Below, in pieces: positions 40,376 to 47,636 of a stretch of 48,103 nt of DNA (position 1 is the first letter of the stretch; each line of letters opens with the position of its first letter). This stretch comes from JAFAGX01 sp035623255 (lineage in GTDB: Bacteria > Acidobacteriota > Terriglobia > Terriglobales > Acidobacteriaceae), in NCBI GenBank assembly GCA_035623255.1, contig DASPTU010000107.1, positions 1 through 48,103 of the forward strand, written 5' to 3'. The translations under genes and the position numbers were made by a program. Under the pieces are notes generated by a model that searched no databases, was not told the origin of the DNA, and worked only from the letters and a program-made list of their open reading frames with translations.

Positions 40376-42283
40376 ATGAGTATTGGTCGATCACGGGTGT
40401 TCAGCATTGTGGCGAGTTTGGCATTTTTTTGGAGCATAGGGTGCCAAACTGCCCAGAGACCCGCACCGCTTCTGCCGACCAAGCAAGCCACAGCGCCACC
40501 ACTGGCTCCGAGCGCAACACCAGTCGCGATGTCACCTGTTCAGCCAGCATCAGCACCCCTGGAACAACAAGTCGAACCCAAACCGGACCCGGTCGTGGAT
40601 CTCATCACGCAGGTGGAGAAAGAATACGAGGCTGGCGAGGACAACTACAAGGCTGATCACCTAGAGGCTGCCAAGCAGAACTTCGACAACGCCTTTAACT
40701 TGCTGCTGGAAAGCCCATTGGAAATAAGGTCTGACGAGCGACTGCAGAGCGAGTTTGATCGGCTTCTGGACAGGGTTAATGGTCTAGAGCTTGAGGCCTT
40801 ACAGCAGGGAGACGGCTTCACTGAGCAGAAATCCGAGCCAGCACCGATCGATGAAGCGAATGAGGTTACTTATCCCGTGGACGCGGGGATCAAGGCGAAG
40901 GCCGAAGCGGAAGTCAAAGAGACGCATTCCGATCTGCCGCTGATGATGACCGATCCGGTTGCCAGCTACATCAACTATTTTTCGAACCGCGGCCGCGGTA
41001 CCTTGGAGAGCGCACTGGCTCGCAGCGGCCGTTATCGGGACATGATCCAGCGAGTCTTGAAGGAGGAAGGGGTTCCGCAGGATTTGATTTATCTGGCCCA
41101 GGCGGAATCGGGCTTTCACCCGCTGGCGGTTTCGCGTGCGGGCGCACGTGGCATATGGCAGTTTATGGCCATCCGTGCACGGGGCTACGGTTTGGAGAGG
41201 AACTGGTGGGTTGATGAGCGGCAAGACCCGGAGAAAGCGACCCGGGCGGCGGCACGTCACTTGAAGGATCTGTATAACGAGTTCGGCGACTGGTATCTGG
41301 CGATGGCGGCTTACAACTCCGGCCCCGGAACCGTGCAGAGTGCTGTGAAGCGGACGGGGTATGCGGACTACTGGGAGCTTTACAAGCGGAATGTGCTGCC
41401 GAAGGAAACGCGAAACTACGTTCCCATTATTTTGGCCGTGACTATCATGGCAAAAAATCCGCTTCAGTATGGGCTGGAGGACGTGAGGCCGGAAGAACCG
41501 ATGCCCTATGACGTCGTCAAAATTGACTACCCCGTTGACTTGCGGTTGGCGGCGGAGTGTGTGGACGTTTCAGCCAGTACGTTACAAGATCTGAACCCAA
41601 GCTTGCTTCGCTGGACAACACCCAAAGACGAAAGTTTCGCACTCCATCTTCCCGCTGGAACGAAGGACCGCTACCTGGCCGCCATCTCGGTCATTCCACC
41701 GGACATGCGGGTGTGGTGGCGTTACCATAGCGTTGCGCCCGGTGACACACTGGCCTCGGTGGCACATCTTTACCGTACAAGCACGAGGGTGATCGCGCAA
41801 GCAAACGGGATTGGTCCCGATGAGCAGCTAGCGACAGAAAGTAAACTCATTATCCCGATCGCGCCCGGCCACCATACGGCTGGAGACGACGGAGCCAGCT
41901 ACTCACGCCATGCCACCAGGTACAAAGTCCGCAAGGGCGACACCGTGCAGCGCGTCGCGGATAATTTTGGAGTTCCTCCCGTCATGGTACGGCGTTGGAA
42001 TCACCTCAAGGGCAACAGCTTAAGCGGCCGACATATTTTGTACATTTACCTTCCGGTATCGCCCGGGCAGGGACAAACTGTGGCTTCCAAGCGACAAAGT
42101 CCGAGGGATTTGCATGAAGCGAAAGAAACCGGTACGGTGCGGCACAGGGTTCAGCCCGGCGAAACACTTTATTCGATTGCCAAGTCCCACAACACCACGG
42201 TGGCCGCTCTACGGCAAAACAACGGCAATCTGGCGACACTGCGTCCGGGGATGATCTTGCTGATCGCTCCCGACCCCAGATAA
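40376..42283 (+). CDS. MltD-like membrane-bound lytic transglycosylase with three LysM domains
   Basis: A 635-residue lipoprotein-type murein transglycosylase. A signal peptide with a possible lipobox (FWSIGC) is followed by a Pro/Ala-rich linker, a helical region (about 75-140), and the SLT/GEWL-like domain with catalytic Glu in LIYLAQAESGFHPLAVSRAGARG, IWQFM and AAYNSGPG. Three LysM repeats end it (about 440-485, 510-558 and 582-632: VAPGDTLASVA, VRKGDTVQRVA, VQPGETLYSIA). Cleaves peptidoglycan glycan strands, forming anhydro-MurNAc. The helical insert before SLT is larger than in E. coli MltD. Confidence 0.93.
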   Translation: MSIGRSRVFSIVASLAFFWSIGCQTAQRPAPLLPTKQATAPPLAPSATPVAMSPVQPASAPLEQQVEPKPDPVVDLITQVEKEYEAGEDNYKADHLEAAKQNFDNAFNLLLESPLEIRSDERLQSEFDRLLDRVNGLELEALQQGDGFTEQKSEPAPIDEANEVTYPVDAGIKAKAEAEVKETHSDLPLMMTDPVASYINYFSNRGRGTLESALARSGRYRDMIQRVLKEEGVPQDLIYLAQAESGFHPLAVSRAGARGIWQFMAIRARGYGLERNWWVDERQDPEKATRAAARHLKDLYNEFGDWYLAMAAYNSGPGTVQSAVKRTGYADYWELYKRNVLPKETRNYVPIILAVTIMAKNPLQYGLEDVRPEEPMPYDVVKIDYPVDLRLAAECVDVSASTLQDLNPSLLRWTTPKDESFALHLPAGTKDRYLAAISVIPPDMRVWWRYHSVAPGDTLASVAHLYRTSTRVIAQANGIGPDEQLATESKLIIPIAPGHHTAGDDGASYSRHATRYKVRKGDTVQRVADNFGVPPVMVRRWNHLKGNSLSGRHILYIYLPVSPGQGQTVASKRQSPRDLHEAKETGTVRHRVQPGETLYSIAKSHNTTVAALRQNNGNLATLRPGMILLIAPDPR

Positions 42284-42400
42284 GGGTCGAACTTTCCATC
42301 CCAGCAACTCTCGAGAGCAGCTGCAAGTTCCGGTTCCCAGTTTCTTACCCGCCGGTGTAAGATGCGGCCAGTGGCGTTACTGCGATGCGAAAAACTGCTG

Positions 42401-42409
42401 TGCTATAAT
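42401..42409 (+). promoter_or_regulatory. Extended -10 promoter of the histone-like gene
   Basis: TGCTATAAT: a perfect TATAAT (42404-42409) with the TG of an extended -10 element. No good -35. Transcription would start near 42416, giving a leader of about 100 nt. Confidence 0.55.
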
Positions 42410-42514
42410 CGCGGCCCGTTCGGTCAAATAGAAGAAGTCGGTCTTTCTTTTTAATTGACGCGGAAGTGAGCAGCATCTGGCCACCGAGCGCAGCCGGAAA
42501 ATTCAGGAGGAGAA

Positions 42515-42892
42515 ATGACTTTTGATGAGACGCTTTATCTGCGGGACGACGAAATGGACGACTTTGGCGACAGCGGCGGCTATGGCGAGTCGCTAGAAGA
42601 AGATTACGAAGAGGAAGAAGAGGAAGAAGAAGCAGAGATGCCGGGCGGAGTTGAAGTGGAAATAGAACCAGCCACGCCAGCTACCCCTGAACCTGCACCG
42701 GCGACGGGCGGTGGTGGCGGACCCTCTCGGCCCGCTGCTCCGAAGAAGAAGGCAGCTCGAAAAGCTCCTAAAAAGAAGAAGGCGGCAAAGAAACCGGCCA
42801 AGAAGAAAAGCGCGCGGAAACCCGCGAAGAAAAAAGCTGCCAAAAAGACCAAGAAATCGGCGCGCAAGAAGTCAGCCCGACGCCGGCGTTAA
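42515..42892 (+). CDS. Histone H1-like DNA-binding protein with acidic N-terminus
   Basis: A 125-residue charge-polarised protein. The first 55 or so residues are strongly acidic (DDEMDDFGD, then a run of Glu with EEDYEEEEEEEE), followed by a Pro/Ala/Gly linker with GGGGG. The last 50 residues are Lys/Ala/Arg repeats (AKKPAKKKSARKPAKKKAAKK, ending SARRRR), like eukaryotic H1 tails and the bacterial Hc1/AlgP proteins. It should bind DNA or RNA non-specifically, and the acidic head may restrain or target the tail. AGGAGG lies just before the ATG, and a strong terminator follows, so it is probably an abundant single-gene transcript. Confidence 0.88.
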   Translation: MTFDETLYLRDDEMDDFGDSGGYGESLEEDYEEEEEEEEAEMPGGVEVEIEPATPATPEPAPATGGGGGPSRPAAPKKKAARKAPKKKKAAKKPAKKKSARKPAKKKAAKKTKKSARKKSARRRR

Positions 42893-42915
42893 GGCTAACG
42901 GAACTTTCGATGTTG

Positions 42916-42948
42916 GAGAACCGCAGCTAACGCTGCGGTTCTCTTTTT
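42916..42948 (+). terminator. Strong intrinsic terminator
   Basis: GAGAACCGCAGC (42916-42927) and GCTGCGGTTCTC (42932-42943) form a perfect 12-bp stem around TAAC, followed by TTTTT. It ends the histone-like transcript. Confidence 0.95.
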
Positions 42949-42975
42949 ATGTCTTGGAAGCGTGCGGCAAAATCG

Positions 42976-43239
42976 TCATTTCCTGCTCTGCACTGCCTGC
43001 AAGCATTTGGCATAAAGCTCGAGCAGGTGATTGGCGTACTCTTCCGGTTTGGCGGCGGTTCCTCCGCCCTGAAAGCCGACGCCGGCAGACGTGGTCCGGC
43101 CGTAGCCGGTGGTCATGGCCACAAATTTCATTAAGTCAAGAGCAATGTCCTCATTACGGCGCGCGTTACTGGGCGCGGAACCAGTATCGTCCATGAATGC
43201 CTCCGTGGGAATACGAATGCTGGGAACTTCGTCATCCAT
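42976..43239 (-). CDS. Small hypothetical protein
   Basis: An 87-residue protein starting MDDEVPSIRIPTEAF. The middle (DLMKFVAMTTGYGRTTSAGVGFQGGG) is Gly-rich and the end (KPEEYANHLLELYAKCLQAV) is an amphipathic helix. The frame extends to GTG 43404, but the upstream part does not look like protein, overlaps the VOC gene and lacks a ribosome site. Not recognised. It converges with the histone-like gene. Confidence 0.65.
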   Translation of the reverse strand: MDDEVPSIRIPTEAFMDDTGSAPSNARRNEDIALDLMKFVAMTTGYGRTTSAGVGFQGGGTAAKPEEYANHLLELYAKCLQAVQSRK

Positions 43240-43384
43240 CAGGAACTCTCGGCAGGTCTTTGATGATAGCAGATGTCTCGGAGACTGCGGCGGCAGATGT
43301 CCAGCGCGATAGCCAAGTCGCGGATAACGAAGACAGATATTTCCGGCAACTGATCCAACCAATCTGCATTTATCGAAAAACGTG

Positions 43385-43777
43385 CTATTTCCGAGGCACT
43401 TCACTCATCAACGCGAGCAGGTTATGTTCGGAATCGCGGAAGAAGGTCATCCAAAGATCGTGATCGGGCATTCTGGCGATAACGTGGGGCTCGTCTTCGA
43501 AAGCGACAGAATTACTTACCAGCAGACGATAGGCAGCGTTGATGTCGGGAACGCGGAAATAAAGAATCGAGCTGGGGTGATCGAACTCCGGTTTCTCGGC
43601 AACGTCCAGCATGAGACGGACCCCGCCGCAATCGAAGAAAGCCAGTTTGCCAGCAGTGAATAACAGGCGCAGTCCGAGTTTGTCCCGATAGAATGCAGTG
43701 GCGCGCTCGATATCGTGGGCATTGATGGCAATCTGCCCTAATCCGGTGATCCCGGGAGACGTGGTTGCAGCATTCAT
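43385..43777 (-). CDS. VOC-family (glyoxalase/dioxygenase-like) protein
   Basis: A 130-residue vicinal-oxygen-chelate fold protein: GLGQIAINAHDIERATAFYRDKLGLRLLF, GGVRLMLDV, SSILYFRVPDINAAYRLL, HDLWMTFFRDSEHNLLALMSE. Metal ligands (His and Glu positions) are present. The substrate is unknown; relatives include glyoxalases and antibiotic-resistance proteins. GGAGG 6 nt upstream supports the ATG at 43777. Divergent from a MarR gene across a 48-bp gap with a perfect operator, so it is probably under MarR control. Confidence 0.9.
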   Translation of the reverse strand: MNAATTSPGITGLGQIAINAHDIERATAFYRDKLGLRLLFTAGKLAFFDCGGVRLMLDVAEKPEFDHPSSILYFRVPDINAAYRLLVSNSVAFEDEPHVIARMPDHDLWMTFFRDSEHNLLALMSEVPRK

Positions 43778-43802
43778 CGCGAACCTCCTCGAGCAAGATT
43801 TA

Positions 43803-43817
43803 GTTAGCATAGCTAAC
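43803..43817. promoter_or_regulatory. Perfect palindromic operator between VOC and MarR genes
   Basis: GTTAGC-ATA-GCTAAC, a 15-bp perfect dyad in the 48-bp divergent gap, 8 nt before the MarR ATG. Size and position are those of a MarR operator that would block both promoters. Confidence 0.75.
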
Positions 43818-43825
43818 AATATTCA

Positions 43826-44284
43826 ATGACCAAAAGCAAGAGAAAAATTAAACGCCGCCCAGGAACAGCAGAGACTGCGGACCGCCTGCACTCGGCGGCG
43901 ATCCATCTGCTACGCCTTGTGCGCCGCGAGGACAGTGCATCCGGCGAAGGTCCGGCACGGTTATCGGCACTATCGGTGTTGGTGTTTGGCGGGCCGAGAG
44001 CGCTGGGAGAACTCGCAGCTGCCGAGCAGGTGAAACCGCCAACCATGACGCGTATCGTCGCTGGCCTGGAACGAAGTGGGTTAGTACGCCGGGTTGTCGA
44101 CCGTGCCGACACGCGCAAATGTCGCATTCACGCCACGGCGAAGGGCACAAAGCTGTTGCAGGCAGCGCGCAAAAGGCGAATCGACCATTTGGCTCGCGGT
44201 CTCAGCGAACTAGATCAATCCGACCTGCGGGTCTTGGATCAGGCAGCCGAGATTCTCAACGATCTGCTGAACAAGTGGGCTTGA
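43826..44284 (+). CDS. MarR-family transcriptional regulator
   Basis: A 152-residue winged-helix repressor: LSALSVLVFGGPRALGELAAAEQVKPPTMTRIVAGLERSGLVRRVVDRADTRKCRIHATAKGTKLL carries the helix-turn-helix and the wing. The N-terminus is basic (TKSKRKIKRRPGT). MarR proteins are dimers released from DNA by small phenolic or oxidising ligands. There is no Shine-Dalgarno, and the operator sits only 8 nt upstream, so its mRNA may be leaderless. Likely autoregulated together with the VOC gene. Confidence 0.93.
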   Translation: MTKSKRKIKRRPGTAETADRLHSAAIHLLRLVRREDSASGEGPARLSALSVLVFGGPRALGELAAAEQVKPPTMTRIVAGLERSGLVRRVVDRADTRKCRIHATAKGTKLLQAARKRRIDHLARGLSELDQSDLRVLDQAAEILNDLLNKWA

Positions 44285-44307
44285 ACTCAATGCTGCGACG
44301 ACGGCGA

Positions 44308-45024
44308 TCAGGTTTCGACTCCCACAAAGCAGATCCGCCCAACCAGGTAATCAGAAGCCCGTTTGCTCTCTTTCAGCGGGATGACCTCAACGGGATAAGC
44401 CGGGTTATGAGGGCGGAGCAGAAGCTGATTGGCGGTGACTTCAACATATGCGACTCTGCAGTCCCCTTTCTGGTTCACCGCATACATGTTCGCCTCCCCT
44501 TTGCGGTAAGGCTTGAGCGAGTTGTAATGCCGATCAATTAACACGGTGGCGCCGGGCAGCAGGCGAGGATACATGCTCATGCCGCCGCGCGCATCGACGT
44601 TGATAATCACAAAACGTTCCCATCCGCTGCGACTTCCTTCGGTTTCAGCGCGCAGACCACGGAGAAACTTTTTCCTGAACTTCAGAATCTGTTTGACGTT
44701 CATGCTGACGATCAGGGGCTCGGTAGCAGCCACGGCGCCCTCGACCAGGAGAATATTTTCGAATTCATCGTCGGCAGGCGGCACAATACTCGCGCGCTTG
44801 TTGATCTCATCCTGATCGAGGAGATCGAGAACAGAGAGGTGCTGTACGCGAAGAACTTTATCCATGCCTTCAAGGCTGAGCCCGCGTTTGCGATTGAGGA
44901 AGTTGGAGATATGGGCCTGCTTGAAACCGGTTTGCTCCGCCAGGCCAAGGCCGGTCAACTGGCCGTCGTCGATTCGTTGCCAAAGCGCCTTGCGGAGATT
45001 CTCCTGCAACTTTTTGAATTTCAT
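44308..45024 (-). CDS. Phage-type repressor with HTH and S24-like domain lacking the catalytic Lys
   Basis: From the ATG at 45024 it has 238 residues: an N-terminal helix-turn-helix (GLGLAEQTGFKQAHISNFLNRKRGLS), a linker, and a C-terminal LexA/CI-like S24 domain. Ser150 lies in GMSMYP, matching the nucleophile. Alignment by eye from the LRPHNPAYP block (CI: LQPLNPQYP) puts Ala192 where CI has its catalytic Lys. It should therefore not self-cleave, so induction would need another signal. Operator-like TATAGCAC repeats lie just upstream. The longer frame to 45162 runs through those operators and is unlikely to be coding. It opens the accessory region. Confidence 0.85.
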   Translation of the reverse strand: MKFKKLQENLRKALWQRIDDGQLTGLGLAEQTGFKQAHISNFLNRKRGLSLEGMDKVLRVQHLSVLDLLDQDEINKRASIVPPADDEFENILLVEGAVAATEPLIVSMNVKQILKFRKKFLRGLRAETEGSRSGWERFVIINVDARGGMSMYPRLLPGATVLIDRHYNSLKPYRKGEANMYAVNQKGDCRVAYVEVTANQLLLRPHNPAYPVEVIPLKESKRASDYLVGRICFVGVET

Positions 45025-45033
45025 AGGATGAAA

Positions 45034-45063
45034 TATAGCACCTCTTGTATAGCACGATGCTAT
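45034..45063. promoter_or_regulatory. Operator of the S24-like repressor
   Basis: TATAGCAC is directly repeated at 45034-45041 and 45048-45055, and the second copy is half of a perfect dyad ATAGCA-CGA-TGCTAT (45049-45063). It begins 10 nt upstream of the repressor ATG, consistent with autorepression. Confidence 0.65.
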
Positions 45064-45179
45064 TAAGATTTGGACTGATAACATCTGAGAGTAGATCGAT
45101 TTCCACAGGGTACAGCGGCTTTCTACAGGCATTTGGGTGCTCGCACTTGTGACCCCAATCACCGCAACCGCTGACAGAG

Positions 45180-45210
45180 GAGATATATACAGTATGTGCT
45201 CTTATATCTC
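45180..45210. promoter_or_regulatory. Perfect 8-bp inverted repeat before the 66-codon gene
   Basis: GAGATATA (45180-45187) and TATATCTC (45203-45210), 15 nt apart, with ATACAGTAT nested inside. The arm spacing is about two helical turns, as for a dimer-bound operator; an RNA hairpin is also possible. It ends 18 nt before the downstream ATG. Confidence 0.6.
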
Positions 45211-45228
45211 GTGGCATAGTGAGGACTA

Positions 45229-45429
45229 ATGGTCACTGAACAGAACGATCATATCGCTGAAAGGGCGTTTGGCGAATTTCGGCGCAAAGTACGGGCGGCC
45301 GAGGTGCTCTCAGCCGCGATGGAACATGTATTGCGGTTGCTTGACTTCACTGGGAAGATCAGCGTGGTTGTGCAGAATGGACGGGTGCTGAAGTCGGGCT
45401 ATGAGGAAGGATATTTCCGGCAGCAGTAA
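45229..45429 (+). CDS. Small protein, DUF2292-like
   Basis: A 66-residue protein: a helical first half (ERAFGEFRRKVRAAEVLSAAMEHVLRLLDF) then a beta hairpin (GKISVVVQNGRVLKSG). The arrangement resembles the DUF2292/YezD group of small proteins, by eye only. GAGG lies 4 nt before the ATG. It is divergent from the S24-like repressor across a 204-bp region holding two operator-like dyads, and is followed by a strong terminator. Function unknown. Confidence 0.75.
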   Translation: MVTEQNDHIAERAFGEFRRKVRAAEVLSAAMEHVLRLLDFTGKISVVVQNGRVLKSGYEEGYFRQQ

Positions 45430-45485
45430 GCGGGAGATGCCGGGCAACTAAATAACCCAACCAGGTCCTCCGTAAGAGAAACGGG

Positions 45486-45516
45486 CCCTGTGCCGACGGA
45501 TCGGCGCAGGGTTTTT
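45486..45516 (+). terminator. Intrinsic terminator after the 66-codon gene
   Basis: CCCTGTGCCGA (45486-45496) and TCGGCGCAGGG (45501-45511) form an 11-bp stem with one G-U pair around CGGA, followed by TTTTT. It separates the 66-codon gene from the zinc-ribbon pair. Confidence 0.92.
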
Positions 45517-45562
45517 GTTTTTGGGGATCTTCATCTGTCCGGGCGGTTTATGAGGAGGTGTT

Positions 45563-45805
45563 ATGGAAGTCGATGACTTGAACATTGTGTTGTTGGATCT
45601 GAAATATTGCGAACGATGCGGGAGTCTGTGGCTGCGGCCGCGCGGCTCGGACGAAGTGCTCTGCGCATCCTGTGCGACCCAGATAACGAAACTACGGGTT
45701 GGTTGGGGAGAGAAGAACATGCCGTTGGTCTTGAGGACGACGATTCGAGCCGACGGGGAAAGCAGGGAAGTGGTGGTGATTTGCGGTGAGGGGGGTAACG
45801 CATGA
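45563..45805 (+). CDS. Small zinc-ribbon protein
   Basis: An 80-residue protein with Cys16, Cys19, Cys34 and Cys37 (CERC and CASC, 14 residues between), a classic zinc ribbon, then a beta-rich basic tail (VLRTTIRADGESREVVVIC). AGGAGG lies 4 nt before the ATG. It overlaps the next gene by 4 nt (ATGA), so the two are translationally coupled. Could bind nucleic acid or the neighbouring sigma-like protein; unknown. Confidence 0.8.
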   Translation: MEVDDLNIVLLDLKYCERCGSLWLRPRGSDEVLCASCATQITKLRVGWGEKNMPLVLRTTIRADGESREVVVICGEGGNA

Positions 45806-46395
45806 TGGCGGGCAGCAACCCAGATTTCCCGGCTGATGCCCTCCCACCCACAGCAAGAGAAGAGGAGATTCTCCCGTGCGAGCAACCGCTGTCAGAGTGC
45901 GCGGACCCCGATGTGTACGACGAATCGGTCGAAGGACATGACCGGGACTTGGGTGCACGTCCCGATCTTTGGCTGTATCGCGACCGAACTACAGGATTGC
46001 TCTGGCGATATACGCGACTAGCGGTAGAACTAGGGCGATTGCCTTCGCTGCTAGGGCGCGAGTTCTTTCGTGCTCGCGTCACTCGCTACGATGCGCAGAC
46101 CTTTGAGGACTCTGTCATTTTCGTTCATGACCTAGAGTCTTGCCTGGACGCATTAGAGCCTGCGGATAAGATTGTGATCGCAATGTTGGCGCTGGAAGAA
46201 TACACGCAAGAGGAGGCAGCGCGATATCTGCACTGCACGCAACGTACCATCATCCGGCATTTTGGAGAAGCTTTAGACCGATTAAGTGAGATTTTCCTGA
46301 AAAGGGAAATTTTGTGGCCGTTACCAGGCGAGAACACGATTCCGGAAAAATCTTGTCAAGAGGCAGAAACGGCCGGTTTTTCTGTAACTCATTGA
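45802..46395 (+). CDS. Sigma-70 region-4-like HTH protein
   Basis: A 197-residue protein with a C-terminal helix-turn-helix of the sigma region 4/ArpU type: LDALEPADKIVIAMLALEEYTQEEAARYLHCTQRTIIRHFGEALDRLSEIFL. The first 50 or so residues are acidic and Pro-rich. No sigma region 2 is evident, so it may be an activator or partial sigma rather than a complete sigma factor. Similar HTH proteins control late genes in phages. Coupled to the zinc-ribbon gene. The transposase gene begins 68 nt downstream. Confidence 0.8.
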   Translation: MMAGSNPDFPADALPPTAREEEILPCEQPLSECADPDVYDESVEGHDRDLGARPDLWLYRDRTTGLLWRYTRLAVELGRLPSLLGREFFRARVTRYDAQTFEDSVIFVHDLESCLDALEPADKIVIAMLALEEYTQEEAARYLHCTQRTIIRHFGEALDRLSEIFLKREILWPLPGENTIPEKSCQEAETAGFSVTH

Positions 46396-46426
46396 GCAGA
46401 ACGGAAAAATATTGGCAATAATATAC

Positions 46427-46455
46427 TTGACACACACGAACAAAAGTAGTACATT
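46427..46455 (+). promoter_or_regulatory. Promoter of the transposase gene, apparently leaderless
   Basis: A perfect TTGACA (46427-46432), 17-bp spacer and TACATT (46450-46455) put the start at about 46462, next to the ATG at 46463. No Shine-Dalgarno is present. ACAAA and TTTGT (46440-46444, 46454-46458) form a dyad over the -10, and TATTGGCAATA (46410-46420) is a palindrome just upstream, so a repressor may bind here. Confidence 0.7.
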
Positions 46456-46462
46456 TGTGACT

Positions 46463-47464
46463 ATGAAAGCACCTGAGACTTTGGCCCAAGCGATTGTTTA
46501 CTTTAGCGACCCTGACCGCGCTTTTGAGTACGCTAAGCAGTTGCGCTGGCCGGACGGCAAGATCACGTGCCCGCATTGCGAATCTGACAGGCACTCGTTC
46601 ATTAAGACGCGCAGGCTGTGGTTCTGCTACGGATGCCAGAAGCAGTTCACGCTTAAGGTCGGTACGATCTTTGAAGATTCTGCTATCGGACTCGACAAGT
46701 GGATGACCGCTGTCTGGATGCTGGTCAACTGCCGCAACGGAATCTCCAGCTACGAACTTGCACGCGATCTGGGGATTACCCAGAAGTCGGCATGGTTTAT
46801 GCTTCAACGCATTAGGCTTGCACTTCAGGAAAAATCGTTTGTGAAACTTGGTGGGCCGGAAGGCGGCCACGTTGAGGTTGATGAGACCTTCATCGGCGGC
46901 AAAGCACGGAACATGCACAAGTCGCGGCGTCAGAAAATGATGGCGATTGGACGCTATGCTGCTAAAACCGCTGTTATGGGAATGCTGGAGCGCGGTGGTA
47001 GGGTTCGCGCTCATGTCATCGGACAGCGGGACAAGAAACAGATGCACGATTTGATTAGGGAAGCGGTTGTCCCCGGCACTTGGGTTATGACCGATGAATT
47101 CCCTGCATACGATGGACTTTCGCGGGACTATACGCACTTGGTTGCGAATCATCTTGAGCGTTACGTTCACGGCAACGTACACACTCAGGGAATTGAAAAC
47201 TTCTGGAGTTTGCTGAAGCGCGGACTTGGTGGAACCTATGTGGCAGTCGAGCCGTTTCACTTGTTTCGCTACGTAGATGAGCAAGCGTTTCGGTTCAATA
47301 CGCGCAAAGATGACGAAGGCCGCAAGATCAGCGATCCTGTGCGGTTTGCTGAAGCTATGAGTCGCGTTGCTGGTCATCGTCTTACGTATGCTCATCTGAC
47401 AGGTAAAGATCAATCGCCGCGCCACGAAGCGGCAGGGTCGGGGCCAGATCAAGTGCCCTTTTAG
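46463..47464 (+). CDS. IS1595/ISXO2-type DDE transposase
   Basis: A 333-residue protein with an N-terminal zinc ribbon (CPHC, then FCYGCQKQF), an HTH segment (ISSYELARDLGITQKSAWFMLQRI) and the ISXO2-like RNase-H-fold domain: first Asp in VEVDETFIGG, second Asp in VMTDEFPAY, then HTQGIENFWSLLKRGLGGTY. The longer frame to 46412 is rejected because the promoter lies inside it. No terminal inverted repeats or target duplication were found by eye. It may be a domesticated or cargo copy rather than an intact IS. Its stop overlaps the stop of the minus-strand 57-codon gene. Confidence 0.93.
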   Translation: MKAPETLAQAIVYFSDPDRAFEYAKQLRWPDGKITCPHCESDRHSFIKTRRLWFCYGCQKQFTLKVGTIFEDSAIGLDKWMTAVWMLVNCRNGISSYELARDLGITQKSAWFMLQRIRLALQEKSFVKLGGPEGGHVEVDETFIGGKARNMHKSRRQKMMAIGRYAAKTAVMGMLERGGRVRAHVIGQRDKKQMHDLIREAVVPGTWVMTDEFPAYDGLSRDYTHLVANHLERYVHGNVHTQGIENFWSLLKRGLGGTYVAVEPFHLFRYVDEQAFRFNTRKDDEGRKISDPVRFAEAMSRVAGHRLTYAHLTGKDQSPRHEAAGSGPDQVPF

Positions 47465-47634
47465 ACCTTGCCATCATCGGCCTTCCTTGCTTTGCGGACG
47501 GTAGCAGCCTTACGATGCTGCTGCCGTTTTTGGCGTGCTTCGACTTTCTTTTTGGGAACTTGGAAAATAGCAGTCATGGCGCGTTCAAAGTTTTCGCGTG
47601 CCTTTGGGCCTTCGGTACATTCTGCTTGTTTCAT
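47461..47634 (-). CDS. 57-codon protein convergent with the transposase
   Basis: Starts MKQAECTEGPKARENFERAM, continues TAIFQVPKKKVEARQKRQQH and ends with a Lys/Arg-rich tail (RKAATVRKARKADDGKV). The EGPKARENF-TAIFQVPK core resembles a family of small acidobacterial proteins I recall but cannot name. Its TAA shares bases with the transposase TAG, and its ATG lies 2 nt from the ATG of the plus-strand gene, so any promoter must lie inside that gene. Function unknown; the charge pattern suggests nucleic-acid contact. Confidence 0.65.
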   Translation of the reverse strand: MKQAECTEGPKARENFERAMTAIFQVPKKKVEARQKRQQHRKAATVRKARKADDGKV

Positions 47635-47636
47635 TT

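Noticed and set aside
42604..42867. Minus-strand 87-codon Phe/Ala/Ser-rich frame
   Set aside because: Antisense artefact of the Lys- and Glu-rich repeats of the histone-like gene.
46250..47452. 400-codon minus-strand frame across the transposase
   Set aside because: Antisense to a transposase with intact motifs; no domain visible.
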